Source of the DNA: Kitasatospora phosalacinea
Lineage (GTDB): Bacteria; Actinomycetota; Actinomycetes; Streptomycetales; Streptomycetaceae
Length of the DNA: 53,422 bases
Assembly (NCBI RefSeq): GCF_000717185.1
Contig: NZ_JNYE01000046.1
Coordinates: forward strand, 1-53,422
Reading direction: 5' to 3'
The notes under the pieces: generated by a model
Told to the model about the DNA's origin: nothing
Database searches by the model: none
What the model saw: only the letters and a program-made list of their open reading frames with translations
Translations under genes and position numbers: made by a program
In this document: piece by piece, positions 10,789-22,358 of the stretch
Numbering within the stretch: the first letter of the stretch is position 1
Layout: every line of letters starts with the position of its first letter

Positions 10789-11694
10789 TCACAGCCAGGA
10801 CGCGAACTCCAGGCGGAGCTCGGCCGCCGCCGGGTCGCCCGCCGCGAACGCCCCCAGCGCGGCGTCCACCGCCCGCAGCAGCGTCCACGCCCGGACCCGG
10901 TCGGCGGGCAGCTCCACCGCCTCCGCGAGCTGCGCCAGCCGCCGCCGCGCCGCACCGCGCGGGCCCGGCGAGGCGGCCAGCGTGTCGATCCGGTCCAGCA
11001 CCAGCCGGGCCAGGTCGTACGCCCGGTCGCCGACCAGCGGGCGCGGTGCCACCGCCAGCCACGGGGAGCGGTCCGCGGCCAGCACCCTGCCGTGCTGGAA
11101 GTCACCGTGCAGCAGCCAGTCGCCGCCGCTGCCGTCCGCGGCCAGCGCCAGCGCCTCCAGCGCCTCGTCCACCAGCGGCCCGGCGTCGTCCGCCGCGGGC
11201 AGCGCGCGCCGCTCGGCGATCCGGGCGGCGGCCCGGGCGGCGCGGTCGGCCAGCAGCTCGAACGGGTGCCCCGGCAGGACCGGCACCCACAGCCGGCGCA
11301 GCAGGCTGGTCGCCTCCAGCATCGCCTTCGCCTCGGCCAGCGAACGCAGCGGGATCTCGCCGTGCAGGCGCTCCAGCAGCAGCGCCCCGTCCGCCTCGTC
11401 CAGCAGCAGCACCGCGCCCCGCCCCGCCCACACCCGCAGCGCCGCCGCCTCGGCGGACGGCCGGGCGACCTTCAGCGCGACGGGCGCCAGGTCGTCCGCG
11501 CGGTGCGCGTACACCACCACGCTGCTCCGGCCGCCCGGCTCGACGGTCCGCTCCGGCACCAGCCGCCACTGCGCGAGCCGCTGCGCGAGCGCCTCCGGCA
11601 GCCCCGCCAGCCAGGCTGCGGCGTCGGGGGAGCCCTCCGACCGGACCGATGCGACGAGGCGTTCGGGGACGCTGAACTGCGCGGGTTGTGCCAT
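10789..11694 (-). CDS. APH(6)/hydroxyurea-type phosphotransferase homologue lacking key kinase residues
   Basis: A 301-aa protein from ATG 11694. It resembles the aminoglycoside/hydroxyurea antibiotic resistance kinase family in length and order: a small N-lobe with a lysine (VALKVARPS, about residue 80), then a helical C-lobe. The catalytic loop reads LLHGDFQHGRVL where the family normally has HGD-x-x-x-x-N, so the Mg-binding Asn is Arg. The following Mg-binding segment reads WLAVAPRPLVGDRAYD where family members carry Asp (IDP), here Ala. HGD itself is kept. It is therefore either a pseudokinase or a divergent enzyme. Drug resistance should not be assumed. Confidence 0.72.
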   Translation of the reverse strand: MAQPAQFSVPERLVASVRSEGSPDAAAWLAGLPEALAQRLAQWRLVPERTVEPGGRSSVVVYAHRADDLAPVALKVARPSAEAAALRVWAGRGAVLLLDEADGALLLERLHGEIPLRSLAEAKAMLEATSLLRRLWVPVLPGHPFELLADRAARAAARIAERRALPAADDAGPLVDEALEALALAADGSGGDWLLHGDFQHGRVLAADRSPWLAVAPRPLVGDRAYDLARLVLDRIDTLAASPGPRGAARRRLAQLAEAVELPADRVRAWTLLRAVDAALGAFAAGDPAAAELRLEFASWL

Positions 11695-11760
11695 GGCAGC
11701 GATTATCCGGTCCCGGGGGCGCGGCAGCGGGCGATCAGCGGCTCGGGAGGGGCGCGTACT

Positions 11761-11903
11761 CAGGGGCCCGGGGAACGGCGAGTCCGGGCTGCCGGCGGCC
11801 GGAGCCCGTCGGAGGTCCGTGCTGCTCCGGGCCGTGGGAACAGCACCCGAAGCAACGGCCCGCACCCGCAGCAGTCCCGTGCCCGCCGTTCCCCGGGCCC
11901 CTG
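11761..11903. repeat. 143-bp element bounded by 20-bp perfect inverted repeats
   Basis: The left arm 11761-11780 (CAGGGGCCCGGGGAACGGCG) is the exact reverse complement of 11884-11903. Between the arms lie a GGGCT/AGCCC stem and an 8-bp stem with 11828-11835 pairing to 11855-11862, so the whole could fold as a multi-branched structure. It fills the 217-bp gap between the ferritin-like gene and the APH-like gene. The right arm and flanks (11881-11910) recur exactly at 24263-24292. I see no ORF or target-site duplication. Confidence 0.7.
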
Positions 11904-11911
11904 ACGGGGCG

Positions 11912-12898
11912 TCACTGCTCCGCGGAGAGGCCCGGGAGGGCGGGGAGGGCGGCGCCCCAGTGGGCGGCGCGCAGGGCGCACTCGCGCAGGGCGGCGGCGG
12001 CCTGGTCGCGGTAGGCGGGGGCGGCGGCGAGGTCGGCGTAGGCGGCGGTCAGCTGGGTCTCCAGGTGGGCGGCCAGCCGGGTGGCGGTCGCGGCGTCCTT
12101 GACCGGGAAGGGCAGCCGGTAGCCGGCGGCCGCGGCGGCGGGGGAGGAGCCCCCGGCGGCCAGCAGGCGCTGCCAGGCGTCGCGCCGGGCCTGGTGCGCG
12201 GCGTACGTGGTGCGGGCGTCCTCGCGCTGGGGCCCGGCGGGCAGGAAGGCGCCGACGACGCCGTAGCCGTAGACGGCGGCGTGCTCGGCGGCGAGGGCCG
12301 CCTGCAGGGCCTCGGTGTCGGCGGCGGGCACCGCGGGCGCGGAGGCGGAGGCGGAGGCGGACGGCGAGGGGGACGGGGCGGGGGCCGCGGGGGCGGTGGT
12401 GTCGCCGAGGGCCGCCGCGTGGGCCGCGCCGGAGGCGGCGACCGAGGCGAGGGTGCGGGCCAGTCCGGGGGAGGCCGCGGCGAGGTCGGCCAGCCGCAGG
12501 GCGGCGGTGCGCTGCTCGGCGGCGGCCAGGTCGGCGGCCGTCGGCGCGGCGGTCGCGGCGGTCGCGGAGGCAGCGGCGGAGGCGGACCGGGAGGCGGGGG
12601 CGGACGGGGAGGCGGAGGGCGCGGGCAGCGTCCGGGCGAACTCCTCGCGGTGCCGGACGACGTCCGCGCGCAGGTCGCCGAGCGGGCCGGGGTCGGTGCC
12701 CGCCGCGGCGAGGGCGGCGTCGTACCGGGCCAGCAGGGCGTCGGTGGCGGCGAGTTGGCGCAGTCGCAGCGGGCGGTCCGGGTCCTCGGCCTGCGGCTGC
12801 GGGGGCTTCGCCGGGTGGTCGTCGGTGCAGCCGGAGAGCAGGTGGAGGCCGGTGAGCGCCCCGAGGGCCAGGAAGGTCCGCCGTGTGGGCGCGGGCAT
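11912..12898 (-). CDS. Ferritin-like (DUF4439) exported lipoprotein
   Basis: A 328-aa protein from ATG 12898. The N-terminus has a twin-arginine motif (PTRRTFLALGAL) and a lipobox (LLSGC, Cys at about residue 24), so export by Tat and lipid anchoring are likely. The C-terminal part (about 200-320) carries the ferritin-like helices of the DUF4439 family (LQAALAAEHAAVYGYGVVGAF, with conserved Glu and His; later AHQARRDAWQRLL). An alanine/serine/proline linker rich in SPSPSASAS joins the two parts. The function of the family is not established. It is divergent from rimP, with a 228-bp shared upstream region. Confidence 0.82.
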   Translation of the reverse strand: MPAPTRRTFLALGALTGLHLLSGCTDDHPAKPPQPQAEDPDRPLRLRQLAATDALLARYDAALAAAGTDPGPLGDLRADVVRHREEFARTLPAPSASPSAPASRSASAAASATAATAAPTAADLAAAEQRTAALRLADLAAASPGLARTLASVAASGAAHAAALGDTTAPAAPAPSPSPSASASASAPAVPAADTEALQAALAAEHAAVYGYGVVGAFLPAGPQREDARTTYAAHQARRDAWQRLLAAGGSSPAAAAAGYRLPFPVKDAATATRLAAHLETQLTAAYADLAAAPAYRDQAAAALRECALRAAHWGAALPALPGLSAEQ

Positions 12899-13057
12899 CG
12901 GTGCTCCAGCGGGGTCGGTGAGGGCCGGGTGCCCCTCGTCGGGAGAATCTTTACCGGAGCCGCACACGCTCCGTACGGAGCATGGACGGTATCCGACCGT
13001 TGTGAGGTTCCTCGCAGGGGGTGCGGGCGGCCCGGGTCGGAATCGGCGGTTCGGGGG

Positions 13058-13086
13058 TTGACCCGATAGGCTGCGCGGTGAGTTAG
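13058..13086 (+). promoter_or_regulatory. Possible promoter ahead of rimP
   Basis: TTGACC (13058-13063) is a good -35 box. Seventeen bases later AGTTAG (13081-13086) is a weak -10; TTAGCA shifted by two is an alternative. It lies 40-70 bp upstream of rimP in the divergent intergenic region. Confidence 0.3.
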
Positions 13087-13126
13087 CACCTTCGACAACA
13101 GCAGACGCGGCCGAGGAGTCACCCGG

Positions 13127-13669
13127 ATGAGCACCACCCCCACTGACCGGCTGCGCGCCCTGTTGGAGCCACTGGCGGCCGAGGCCGGGCTCGACCTGGA
13201 AGAGGTCAAGGTGACCCAGGCCGGCAGCCGCCGCCAGGTGCAGGTCGACGTGGACGCCGACGGCGGTGTCGACCTCGACGCGATCGCCGAGTTCTCCCGC
13301 CTGGTCGGCCAGGCGCTGGACGACTCCGACCTGATGGGCGAGGCCCCGTACCTGCTGGAGGTCGGCTCCCCGGGCGCCGAGCGCCCGCTGAACGAGCCGC
13401 GGCACTGGCGCCGGGCGACCGGCCGGCTGGCGGCGGTCAAGCTGGTGGACGGCGCGGAGCTGACCGCGCGGGTGCTGGAGAGCGACGAGGACGGCGCGCT
13501 GGTCGAGGTGCAGCCGGTCAAGGGGCGCGGCCGCCCCAAGGAGCGCCGTCTGGAGTTCGCGGAGATCGCGCGGGCCCGGGTGCAGGTCGAGTTCAACCGC
13601 AAGGACGAGGAACTGCTCGACGCCGCCGCCGACATCGCGGACGTGGACGAAGAGGAAGAGGAGGCGTAG
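13127..13669 (+). CDS. rimP: Ribosome maturation factor RimP
   Basis: A 180-aa RimP, needed for 30S subunit maturation. Recognisable segments are [17 protein letters not shown], the acidic [19 protein letters not shown], and [20 protein letters not shown]. The C-terminus is strongly acidic. ATG 13127 has GGAG about 12 nt upstream. nusA begins 3 nt after the stop codon, the standard rimP-nusA arrangement, so the genes are co-transcribed and probably translationally coupled. Confidence 0.95.
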   Translation: MSTTPTDRLRALLEPLAAEAGLDLEEVKVTQAGSRRQVQVDVDADGGVDLDAIAEFSRLVGQALDDSDLMGEAPYLLEVGSPGAERPLNEPRHWRRATGRLAAVKLVDGAELTARVLESDEDGALVEVQPVKGRGRPKERRLEFAEIARARVQVEFNRKDEELLDAAADIADVDEEEEEA

Positions 13670-13671
13670 TC

Positions 13672-14673
13672 GTGGACATCGACATGAGTGCCCTGCGCGG
13701 GCTGGTCACCGAGAAGGGCGTGCCGTTCGACCTGCTGGTCGAGTCGATCGAGTCGGCCCTCCTCATCGCGTACCACCGCACCGAGGGCTCGCGCCGCCGG
13801 GCGCGGGTGGAGCTGAACCGCAAGACCGGCCACGTGACGGTCTGGGCGCTGGAGGACGCGTCCGAGCTGGACGAGGGCGTCGAGCCGAAGGAGTTCGACG
13901 ACACCCCGTCGGGCTTCGGCCGGATCGCCGCGTCCACCGCCAAGCAGGTCATCCTGCAGCGGCTGCGGGACGCCGCGGACGACCAGACCTTCGGCGAGTA
14001 CGCGGGCAAGGAGGGCGACATCGTCACCGGTGTCGTCCAGCAGGGCAACGACCCGAAGAGCGTGCTGGTCGACATCGGCAAGCTGGAGGCCATCCTGCCG
14101 CCGCAGGAGCAGGTCCCGGGCGAGGACTACCGGCACGGCACCCGGCTGAAGTGCTACGTGGTGGGCGTGCGGCGCGGTGTGCGCGGCCCGTCGGTGACGC
14201 TCTCGCGGACCCACCCGAACCTGGTGAAGCGGCTGTTCGCGCTGGAGGTCCCGGAGATCGCGGACGGCTCGGTGGAGATCGCCGCGATCGCCCGCGAGGC
14301 CGGCCACCGCACCAAGATCGCGGTCTGGTCGCGCCGCCAGGGCCTGAACGCCAAGGGCGCCTGCATCGGCCCGAACGGCATGCGGGTGCGCGGCGTGATG
14401 GCCGAGCTGCACGGCGAGAAGATCGACATCGTCGACTGGTCGGAGGACCCGGCCGAGATGGTCGCCGCCGCGCTGTCGCCCGCCCGGGTGACGAAGGTGG
14501 AGATCGTCGACCTGGCCCAGCGCTCCGCCCGGGTGATCGTGCCGGACTACCAGCTGTCGCTGGCGATCGGCAAGGAGGGGCAGAACGCCCGCCTGGCCGC
14601 CCGGCTGACCGGCTGGCGGATCGACATCCGTCCGGACACCGAGGCCCCCGCCGAGGAATCTTCGGCCCGGTAG
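13672..14673 (+). CDS. nusA: Transcription termination/antitermination factor NusA
   Basis: A 333-aa actinobacterial NusA, which binds RNA polymerase and modulates pausing, termination and rRNA antitermination. Domains in order are the N-terminal RNAP-binding domain (1-125), the S1 domain (about 130-195; [22 protein letters not shown]) and two KH domains (about 225-330; [25 protein letters not shown], then [25 protein letters not shown]). It lacks the C-terminal acidic repeats of proteobacteria, as usual in this phylum. GTG 13672 directly follows GAGGAG; an in-frame ATG at 13684 is the alternative start. Confidence 0.95.
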   Translation: MDIDMSALRGLVTEKGVPFDLLVESIESALLIAYHRTEGSRRRARVELNRKTGHVTVWALEDASELDEGVEPKEFDDTPSGFGRIAASTAKQVILQRLRDAADDQTFGEYAGKEGDIVTGVVQQGNDPKSVLVDIGKLEAILPPQEQVPGEDYRHGTRLKCYVVGVRRGVRGPSVTLSRTHPNLVKRLFALEVPEIADGSVEIAAIAREAGHRTKIAVWSRRQGLNAKGACIGPNGMRVRGVMAELHGEKIDIVDWSEDPAEMVAAALSPARVTKVEIVDLAQRSARVIVPDYQLSLAIGKEGQNARLAARLTGWRIDIRPDTEAPAEESSAR

Positions 14674-14742
14674 CAACGTTGTCATGTGCCCCCGGGAATC
14701 TACTCGGCGGCGGTGAGTCCCTTCGGAGGGGTAGACTTGAAC

Positions 14743-15045
14743 GTGTCTGGCCGGACGCATGTCCGGGCATGCCCTGAACGCACCTGCGTGGGCTGCCGCA
14801 AGCGCGCGGCCAAGCACGAGCTGCTGCGTGTCGTGGCGGGCGAGGGCGGATGCGTCCCCGATCCCCGCGGCACTCTGCCGGGCCGGGGCGCGTATCTTCA
14901 CCCCGACCCGAGCTGCCTCGACCTCGCGGTCCGCCGCCGGGCGTTCCCCCGGGCCCTCAAGGCCCAGGGCGCGCTCGACCCCGGCGCCCTGCGGGAGCAC
15001 CTCGGGGCGGGAGCAGGTCCGGCCGACCGGCAGTCGGCCCACTGA
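14743..15045 (+). CDS. YlxR family RNA-binding protein
   Basis: A 100-aa protein of the YlxR (DUF448) family, which is almost always found between nusA and infB. The signature is RTCVGCRKRAAKHELLRVV, then GRGAYLHPDPSCLDLAVRRRAF. GTG 14743 (VSGRTHVRACPERTC) is chosen because GGAGGG lies about 12 nt upstream and the family rarely extends further. A GTG at 14686 would add 19 residues without a clear ribosome site. Bacillus YlxR has been linked to RNase P and transcriptional control; its role here is inferred only from family and position. Confidence 0.9.
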   Translation: MSGRTHVRACPERTCVGCRKRAAKHELLRVVAGEGGCVPDPRGTLPGRGAYLHPDPSCLDLAVRRRAFPRALKAQGALDPGALREHLGAGAGPADRQSAH

Positions 15046-15146
15046 CGGGCCCAGCGCCCGGCAACACGCACCAGCGCACGGCACGTGGTACGCCGCCGTG
15101 CGCCCCAGTCAGGTACCTCGCGAGATGGAAGTAGGTCGAGATTGCG

Positions 15147-15189
15147 ATGAGCACTCGATGAGTACGCGATGAGTACGCCCATGAAGTAA
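15147..15189 (+). other. Three tandem overlapping micro-ORFs upstream of infB
   Basis: Three ATGs occur exactly 11 nt apart, at 15147, 15158 and 15169. The first two read ATG-AGC/T-AC-CGA-TGA (MSTR, stop). The third reads MSTPMK, then TAA at 15187-15189. Each stop overlaps the next start in an ATGA tetranucleotide. Because the spacing is 11 nt, the three start codons occupy all three frames. The segment lies in the 190-bp leader between ylxR and infB, 46 bp before the infB start. Its function is unknown; it may act as a translation-sensing leader. Confidence 0.55.
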
Positions 15190-15235
15190 CGGCAGTCCGG
15201 CGGACGAATACCCCGGACGCATAGACAGGAGCGAA

Positions 15236-18346
<3,111 letters not shown>

Positions 18347-18357
18347 CAGGTGCTGAA

Positions 18358-18402
18358 CCGGGGCCGGCCGGCGGGACGCTTTATCCCGTCGACCGGCCCC
18401 GG
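18358..18402 (+). terminator. Hairpin after infB
   Basis: A 10-bp perfect outer stem (CCGGGGCCGG with CCGGCCCCGG) and a shorter inner CGGGA/TCCCG stem, 12 nt after the infB stop codon. It probably attenuates rather than fully ends transcription, since rbfA-truB genes follow on the same strand. Confidence 0.55.
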
Positions 18403-18473
18403 CCGCGCTTGTTAGGGTCTGGGCCAGTCGGAAATCCTTCGAGGCCCCCCAGACCGGCTCAGGTCTGTCCCAC

Positions 18474-18770
18474 ATGTTCGTAGGAACACTCACCTTCGAC
18501 CTGCTCCTCGGCGACGTGCACTCGCTCAAGGAGAAGCGGTCGATCGTGCGGCCCATCGTGGCCGAACTGCAGCGCAAGTACAGCGTGTGCGCCGCAGAGG
18601 TAGGCAACCAGGATCTGCACCGCAGGGCCGAGATCGGCTGCGCGGTGGTCTCCGGCGACGCCGGGTACGTCAGCGAGATCCTGGACAGCTGTGAGCGGCT
18701 CGTCGCCGGCCGCCCCGAGGTGATGCTGCTCTCCGCCCGGAGGCGGTACCACCACGACGACGACGAATGA
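18474..18770 (+). CDS. DUF503 (YlxP-like) protein
   Basis: A 98-aa protein from ATG 18474 matching the small DUF503/YlxP family: MFVGTLTFDLLLGDVHSLKEKRSIVRPI at the N-terminus, then VCAAEVGNQDLHRRAEIGCAVV. It nearly always sits between infB and rbfA. The biochemical role is not established; a ferredoxin-like ribosome-linked fold is likely. A candidate SD is weak here. About 137 bp separate it from rbfA. Confidence 0.9.
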   Translation: MFVGTLTFDLLLGDVHSLKEKRSIVRPIVAELQRKYSVCAAEVGNQDLHRRAEIGCAVVSGDAGYVSEILDSCERLVAGRPEVMLLSARRRYHHDDDE

Positions 18771-18907
18771 CCTGCGGGAGTCACCACCGTCACACCCGCA
18801 CAGGACCGAGAGCGCCCACAAGGCTGGGCGCGGGCGGGTACGTTGGGAGAGGGCCCCACCGGGTGAGGTCATGACCCGGGTACGCGCCTACTGCACGAGG
18901 AGGCAAC

Positions 18908-19345
18908 GTGACCGACACCGCTAGGGCGCGCAAGCTCGCCGACCGCATCCAGGTGGTCGTGGCGGAGACCCTGCAGCGCCGGATCAAGGACCCGCGCCTG
19001 GGGTACGTCACCATCACCGACGCCCGGGTCACCGGGGACCTGCGCGAGGCCACGGTCTTCTACACCGTCTACGGTGACGAGACCGAGCGCGAGTCCAGCG
19101 CGGCCGCGCTGGAGAGCGCCAAGGGCATCCTGCGCTCCGAGGTCGGCAAGCAGACCGGGGTCCGGTTCACGCCGACCCTGACCTTCGTCGCCGACGCCCT
19201 GCCGGACAACGCCCGGAACATCGACGACCTGCTGGACAAGGCCCGGGTCTCCGACGCCGCCGTCCGCACGGCCGCCGCCGGGGCCGCGTTCGCCGGCGAC
19301 GCCGACCCGTACAAGTCGTCCCGCGACGACGACGAGGACGAGTGA
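18908..19345 (+). CDS. rbfA: 30S ribosome-binding factor RbfA
   Basis: A 145-aa RbfA, a KH-type factor that binds immature 30S subunits during 16S maturation. Signatures are [40 protein letters not shown] and the [24 protein letters not shown] segment. GTG 18908 has an AGGAGG site 7-8 nt upstream. The C-terminus is acidic. Its stop codon overlaps the GTG start of the DHH phosphatase (GTGA), so the two are translationally coupled. Confidence 0.95.
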   Translation: MTDTARARKLADRIQVVVAETLQRRIKDPRLGYVTITDARVTGDLREATVFYTVYGDETERESSAAALESAKGILRSEVGKQTGVRFTPTLTFVADALPDNARNIDDLLDKARVSDAAVRTAAAGAAFAGDADPYKSSRDDDEDE

Positions 19346-20523
19346 CCATGGCCGGGGAGCCGGCCGAGTCCGGTGCCGCGGGGGCGGTCTCCACCTTCGA
19401 GGTGGAGACCGCCCTCGCGGTGCTTCCGGGCCCTCGCAGCGGGTCGTCGGCCGGCTCCGGGGCGGAGTCGGAGTCGGGGGCGGCGGGCGGCGCGGGCCGG
19501 TTCGAGGAGGAGTGGCGGCGCGCCCTCGAACTGGTCGCGGGCAGCGACGAGATCGACCTGATCTGCCACATCTGCCCGGACGGCGACGCGCTGGGCTCGG
19601 CGCTGGCCGCCGGGCTGGCGCTGCGCGGCCTGGGCAAGCGGGTGCGGGTGTCGTTCGGCGACGACCCGCAGGTCATCCCGGAGTCGCTGTCCTTCCTGCC
19701 CGGGCAGGAGCTGATCGTCCCGGCCGCGGCGGTGCCCGCGGCGCCCGCGCTGGTGCTGGCCTTCGACGCCGCCTCCGAGGAGCGGCTCGGCCTGCTGCGG
19801 GACAAGGCCTCCGCGGCGGACGCGCTGGTGGTGTTCGACCACCACGCCTCCAACCCCGGCTTCGGCACCGTCCGGCTGATCGACCCGTCCGCGCCCGCCA
19901 CCGCCGTCCTGGTGGACGAGCTGCTGCGGCGGCTGCGGGTGCCGCTCGACCAGTCCATCGCGACCTGCCTGTACACCGGCATCGCCACCGACACCGGCTC
20001 GTTCAAGTACCGGGCCACCACGCCCGCCACCCACGAGATGGCCGGGCGGATGCTGGCCACCGGCATCCGGCAGGACCTGATCTCCCGCCAGCTGTGGGAC
20101 ACCACCTCCTTCGGGTACCTCAAGGTGCTCGCCGGGGCGCTGGAGCGGGCCGCGTTCGAGCCCGAGGAGGCCGGCGGGCACGGGCTGGTGTGGACCTGGG
20201 TGCCGTACCAGGACATGGCGCTGTTCGGCGTCACCGTCGAGGAGATCGAGGGCCTGATCGACGTGCTGCGCAAGCCCGCCGAGGCGGACGTCGCGCTGGT
20301 GCTCAAGCAGGACCCGGACGGCACGCTGCGCGGCTCCTGCCGCTCCCGCGGCGCGGTCGACGTCGCGGCGGTGTGCGCCCGGCTCGGCGGCGGCGGGCAC
20401 GTGTACGCGGCCGGGTTCAGCACCCGGGAGGCCGTGGCGGACGCCGTGCAGCGGTTCCGGACGGCGCTGGCCGAGGTCGCCGCGGCGGCGGACCCGGACT
20501 CCGGGGGGCCGGGCGCGCGCTAG
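19342..20523 (+). CDS. DHH/DHHA1 phosphoesterase (NrnA-like oligoribonuclease / pAp phosphatase)
   Basis: A 393-aa DHH-superfamily phosphoesterase. Metal-site motifs are [14 protein letters not shown] (motif I), [13 protein letters not shown] (the DHH motif) and [13 protein letters not shown]. The DHHA1 substrate domain ends with [11 protein letters not shown]. Homologues degrade nanoRNA and/or hydrolyse pAp, and in some actinobacteria cyclic-di-AMP; which applies here is not shown. GTG 19342 overlaps the rbfA stop codon; ATG 19348 two codons later is an equal alternative. The first ~50 residues are low-complexity. It lies between rbfA and truB, as in other actinobacteria. Confidence 0.9.
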   Translation: MTMAGEPAESGAAGAVSTFEVETALAVLPGPRSGSSAGSGAESESGAAGGAGRFEEEWRRALELVAGSDEIDLICHICPDGDALGSALAAGLALRGLGKRVRVSFGDDPQVIPESLSFLPGQELIVPAAAVPAAPALVLAFDAASEERLGLLRDKASAADALVVFDHHASNPGFGTVRLIDPSAPATAVLVDELLRRLRVPLDQSIATCLYTGIATDTGSFKYRATTPATHEMAGRMLATGIRQDLISRQLWDTTSFGYLKVLAGALERAAFEPEEAGGHGLVWTWVPYQDMALFGVTVEEIEGLIDVLRKPAEADVALVLKQDPDGTLRGSCRSRGAVDVAAVCARLGGGGHVYAAGFSTREAVADAVQRFRTALAEVAAAADPDSGGPGAR

Positions 20524-20601
20524 GCTCGTGCGGTTCGGTGGTCGGGCCGCGGGAGCGGCCGCGCAGGGATGCGCGCGGAATTTCGAAATGATGATGAAGC
20601 G

Positions 20602-21507
20602 ATGAAGCGTAAAGGCACGGGCCCCGACGGGCTGGTCGTCGTCGACAAGCCGGAGGGCATCACCTCGCACGGCGTGGTCGCCAAGCTCCGCTGGCTGGCC
20701 GGGACGCGGAAGGTCGGGCACGCGGGCACCCTCGACCCGATGGCCACCGGCGTGCTGGTGATCGGCGTCGAACGGGCCACCCGGCTGCTCGGCCACCTGA
20801 TGCTCACCGCCAAGACCTACGAGGCGACGATCCGGCTCGGGCAGACCACGGTCACCGACGACCGGGAGGGCGAGGTCACCGCCTCCGCCCCGGCCGACGG
20901 CGTGGCGCGCGCGGCGATCGACGCCGGGATCGCCGCACTGACCGGCGAGATCATGCAGGTGCCGTCCAAGGTCAGCGCGATCAAGATCGACGGGAAGCGC
21001 TCGTACGCGCGGGTGCGCGAGGGCGAGGACTTCGAACTCGCGGCCCGGCCCACCACGGTGCACTCCTTCACCCTGCACGGGGTGCGGCCCGCCGTCGCCG
21101 AGGACGGCACGCCGGTGCTCGACCTGGACGTCACCGTCGAGTGCTCCTCCGGCACGTACATCCGGGCGCTGGCCCGCGACCTGGGCGCCGGGCTCGGCGT
21201 CGGCGGGCACCTGACCGCGCTGCGGCGCACCAGGGTCGGGCCGTACGGGGTCGAATCGGCGCACACCCTGGAGCAGTTGGAGGAGAAGCTGGAGGTGCTG
21301 CCGATCGCCGAGGCCGCGGCCGCCGCCTTCCCGCGCTGGGACGTCGACGCCGAACAGGCCCGGCTGCTCTCCAACGGCATGCGGCTGGACGCGCCCGGGC
21401 TGGGCGCGGACGGGCCGGTCGCGGTCTTCGACCCGGACGGGCGGTTCCTGGCGCTGGTCGAGGAGAGCGGCGGCAAGGCGAAGCCGGTGGCGGTGTTCGT
21501 CGGCTGA
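20602..21507 (+). CDS. truB: tRNA pseudouridine(55) synthase TruB
   Basis: A 301-aa TruB, which makes pseudouridine-55 in the tRNA T-loop. Motifs include DGLVVVDKPEGITSHGVV and the catalytic aspartate in KVGHAGTLDPMATGVLVIG, then KTYEATIRLGQTT, KVSAIKIDGKRSYARVR and SSGTYIRALARDLG. A PUA-like domain forms the C-terminus. ATG 20602 is preferred because the conserved protein begins here; an in-frame ATG at 20569 has no proper ribosome site. Convergent with the GNAT gene, 38 bp away. Confidence 0.94.
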   Translation: MKRKGTGPDGLVVVDKPEGITSHGVVAKLRWLAGTRKVGHAGTLDPMATGVLVIGVERATRLLGHLMLTAKTYEATIRLGQTTVTDDREGEVTASAPADGVARAAIDAGIAALTGEIMQVPSKVSAIKIDGKRSYARVREGEDFELAARPTTVHSFTLHGVRPAVAEDGTPVLDLDVTVECSSGTYIRALARDLGAGLGVGGHLTALRRTRVGPYGVESAHTLEQLEEKLEVLPIAEAAAAAFPRWDVDAEQARLLSNGMRLDAPGLGADGPVAVFDPDGRFLALVEESGGKAKPVAVFVG

Positions 21508-21545
21508 GGGCGCGCGCCCGCTGCGGCGGCCCGGGTGCGGCTGTT

Positions 21546-22055
21546 TCAGCGCAGCGCCAGGTGCCAGTCGTTGCTGTGCAGGAAGCGGCCGGAGCGCTGC
21601 GGGTACTCGAAGGCGCACGGCCCGCTGCTGGTGAAGCCCAGCCGGGCGCAGAGCGCGTTGGACGGGGCGTTGTCGACGGCCGGGAAGGCGTGCAGCACGC
21701 CGGGCGCGGAGGCGTCCGCGGCCACCAGGGCGCGCAGCGCGGTGAGCACCGCCCGGCCCGCCGCCAGCGCGACGCCGCGGCCCTGGAACTCCGGCAGCAC
21801 GTTCCAGCCGGTCTCGTGGACCTCGGCGCCCCGCCACTCGCGCCGGTGGTGGGCGATCGACCCGGCCTCCGCGCCGTCGACCAGCACCGCGTACACCGTG
21901 CCGCCCAGGGCCGGGAGCCCGAGGTAGCGGCGGTGGCGCAGGAGCAGCTGCTCAGGGGTCTCCGGGCCGCCGACGTGGCGGCGCATCAGCGGGGTGTTGA
22001 TGCGCTCCAGCAGGCCGAGGCGGGAGTCGGACCAGGGTTCCAGGCGGACGTCCAT
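21546..22055 (-). CDS. GNAT family N-acetyltransferase
   Basis: A 169-aa GNAT starting at ATG 22055 (MDVRLEPWSDSRLGLLERIN). The conserved core is TGWNVLPEFQGRGVALAAGRAVL, including the Q-G-R-G acetyl-CoA loop, then AVDNAPSNALCARLGF. HVGGPETPEQLLLRHRRYL is typical of the RimJ/L-like subgroup that acts on protein N-termini or small molecules. The substrate is unknown. It is divergent from the STAND gene, with 303 bp between. Confidence 0.8.
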   Translation of the reverse strand: MDVRLEPWSDSRLGLLERINTPLMRRHVGGPETPEQLLLRHRRYLGLPALGGTVYAVLVDGAEAGSIAHHRREWRGAEVHETGWNVLPEFQGRGVALAAGRAVLTALRALVAADASAPGVLHAFPAVDNAPSNALCARLGFTSSGPCAFEYPQRSGRFLHSNDWHLALR

Positions 22056-22358
22056 GACCGGCAGGGTGGACCGGGGAGCGGGTGCGGGGCCAGCGGTTTT
22101 CCGGCGGGCGGTGGCCGGTCGCCCGGCCAAGTGCGGCAGTGCGGAAGGCAGTTGGGGCGGGTGGGGGCGGGGCGGGTGGTTCGCGGACGGGTGCGCGCCG
22201 GACGGGGTGGCAGGGGGCGCGCGGAGTGAAGCGGTGTGGTGAGAGGGGCGTGCGGGGTGCCGTGGGGCTGGTGGGGGGCAGGCTGACCGGCGGCGTGTAC
22301 GGCGGCCGTACCCCGTCCCGTACGGGGCCGGGCGCGGCCCGGCGGGAGGACTGGCGGG
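22056..22358. promoter_or_regulatory. Divergent intergenic region with two abutting hairpins
   Basis: A 303-bp gap between the GNAT gene (minus) and the STAND gene (plus). It contains GTACGG-CGG-CCGTAC (22297-22311) directly followed by CCCCGT-n5-ACGGGG (22311-22327), close to the STAND ribosome site (GGAGGA, 22345-22350). These may be operator or leader structures. I see no ORF or clear promoter in the rest. Confidence 0.35.
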
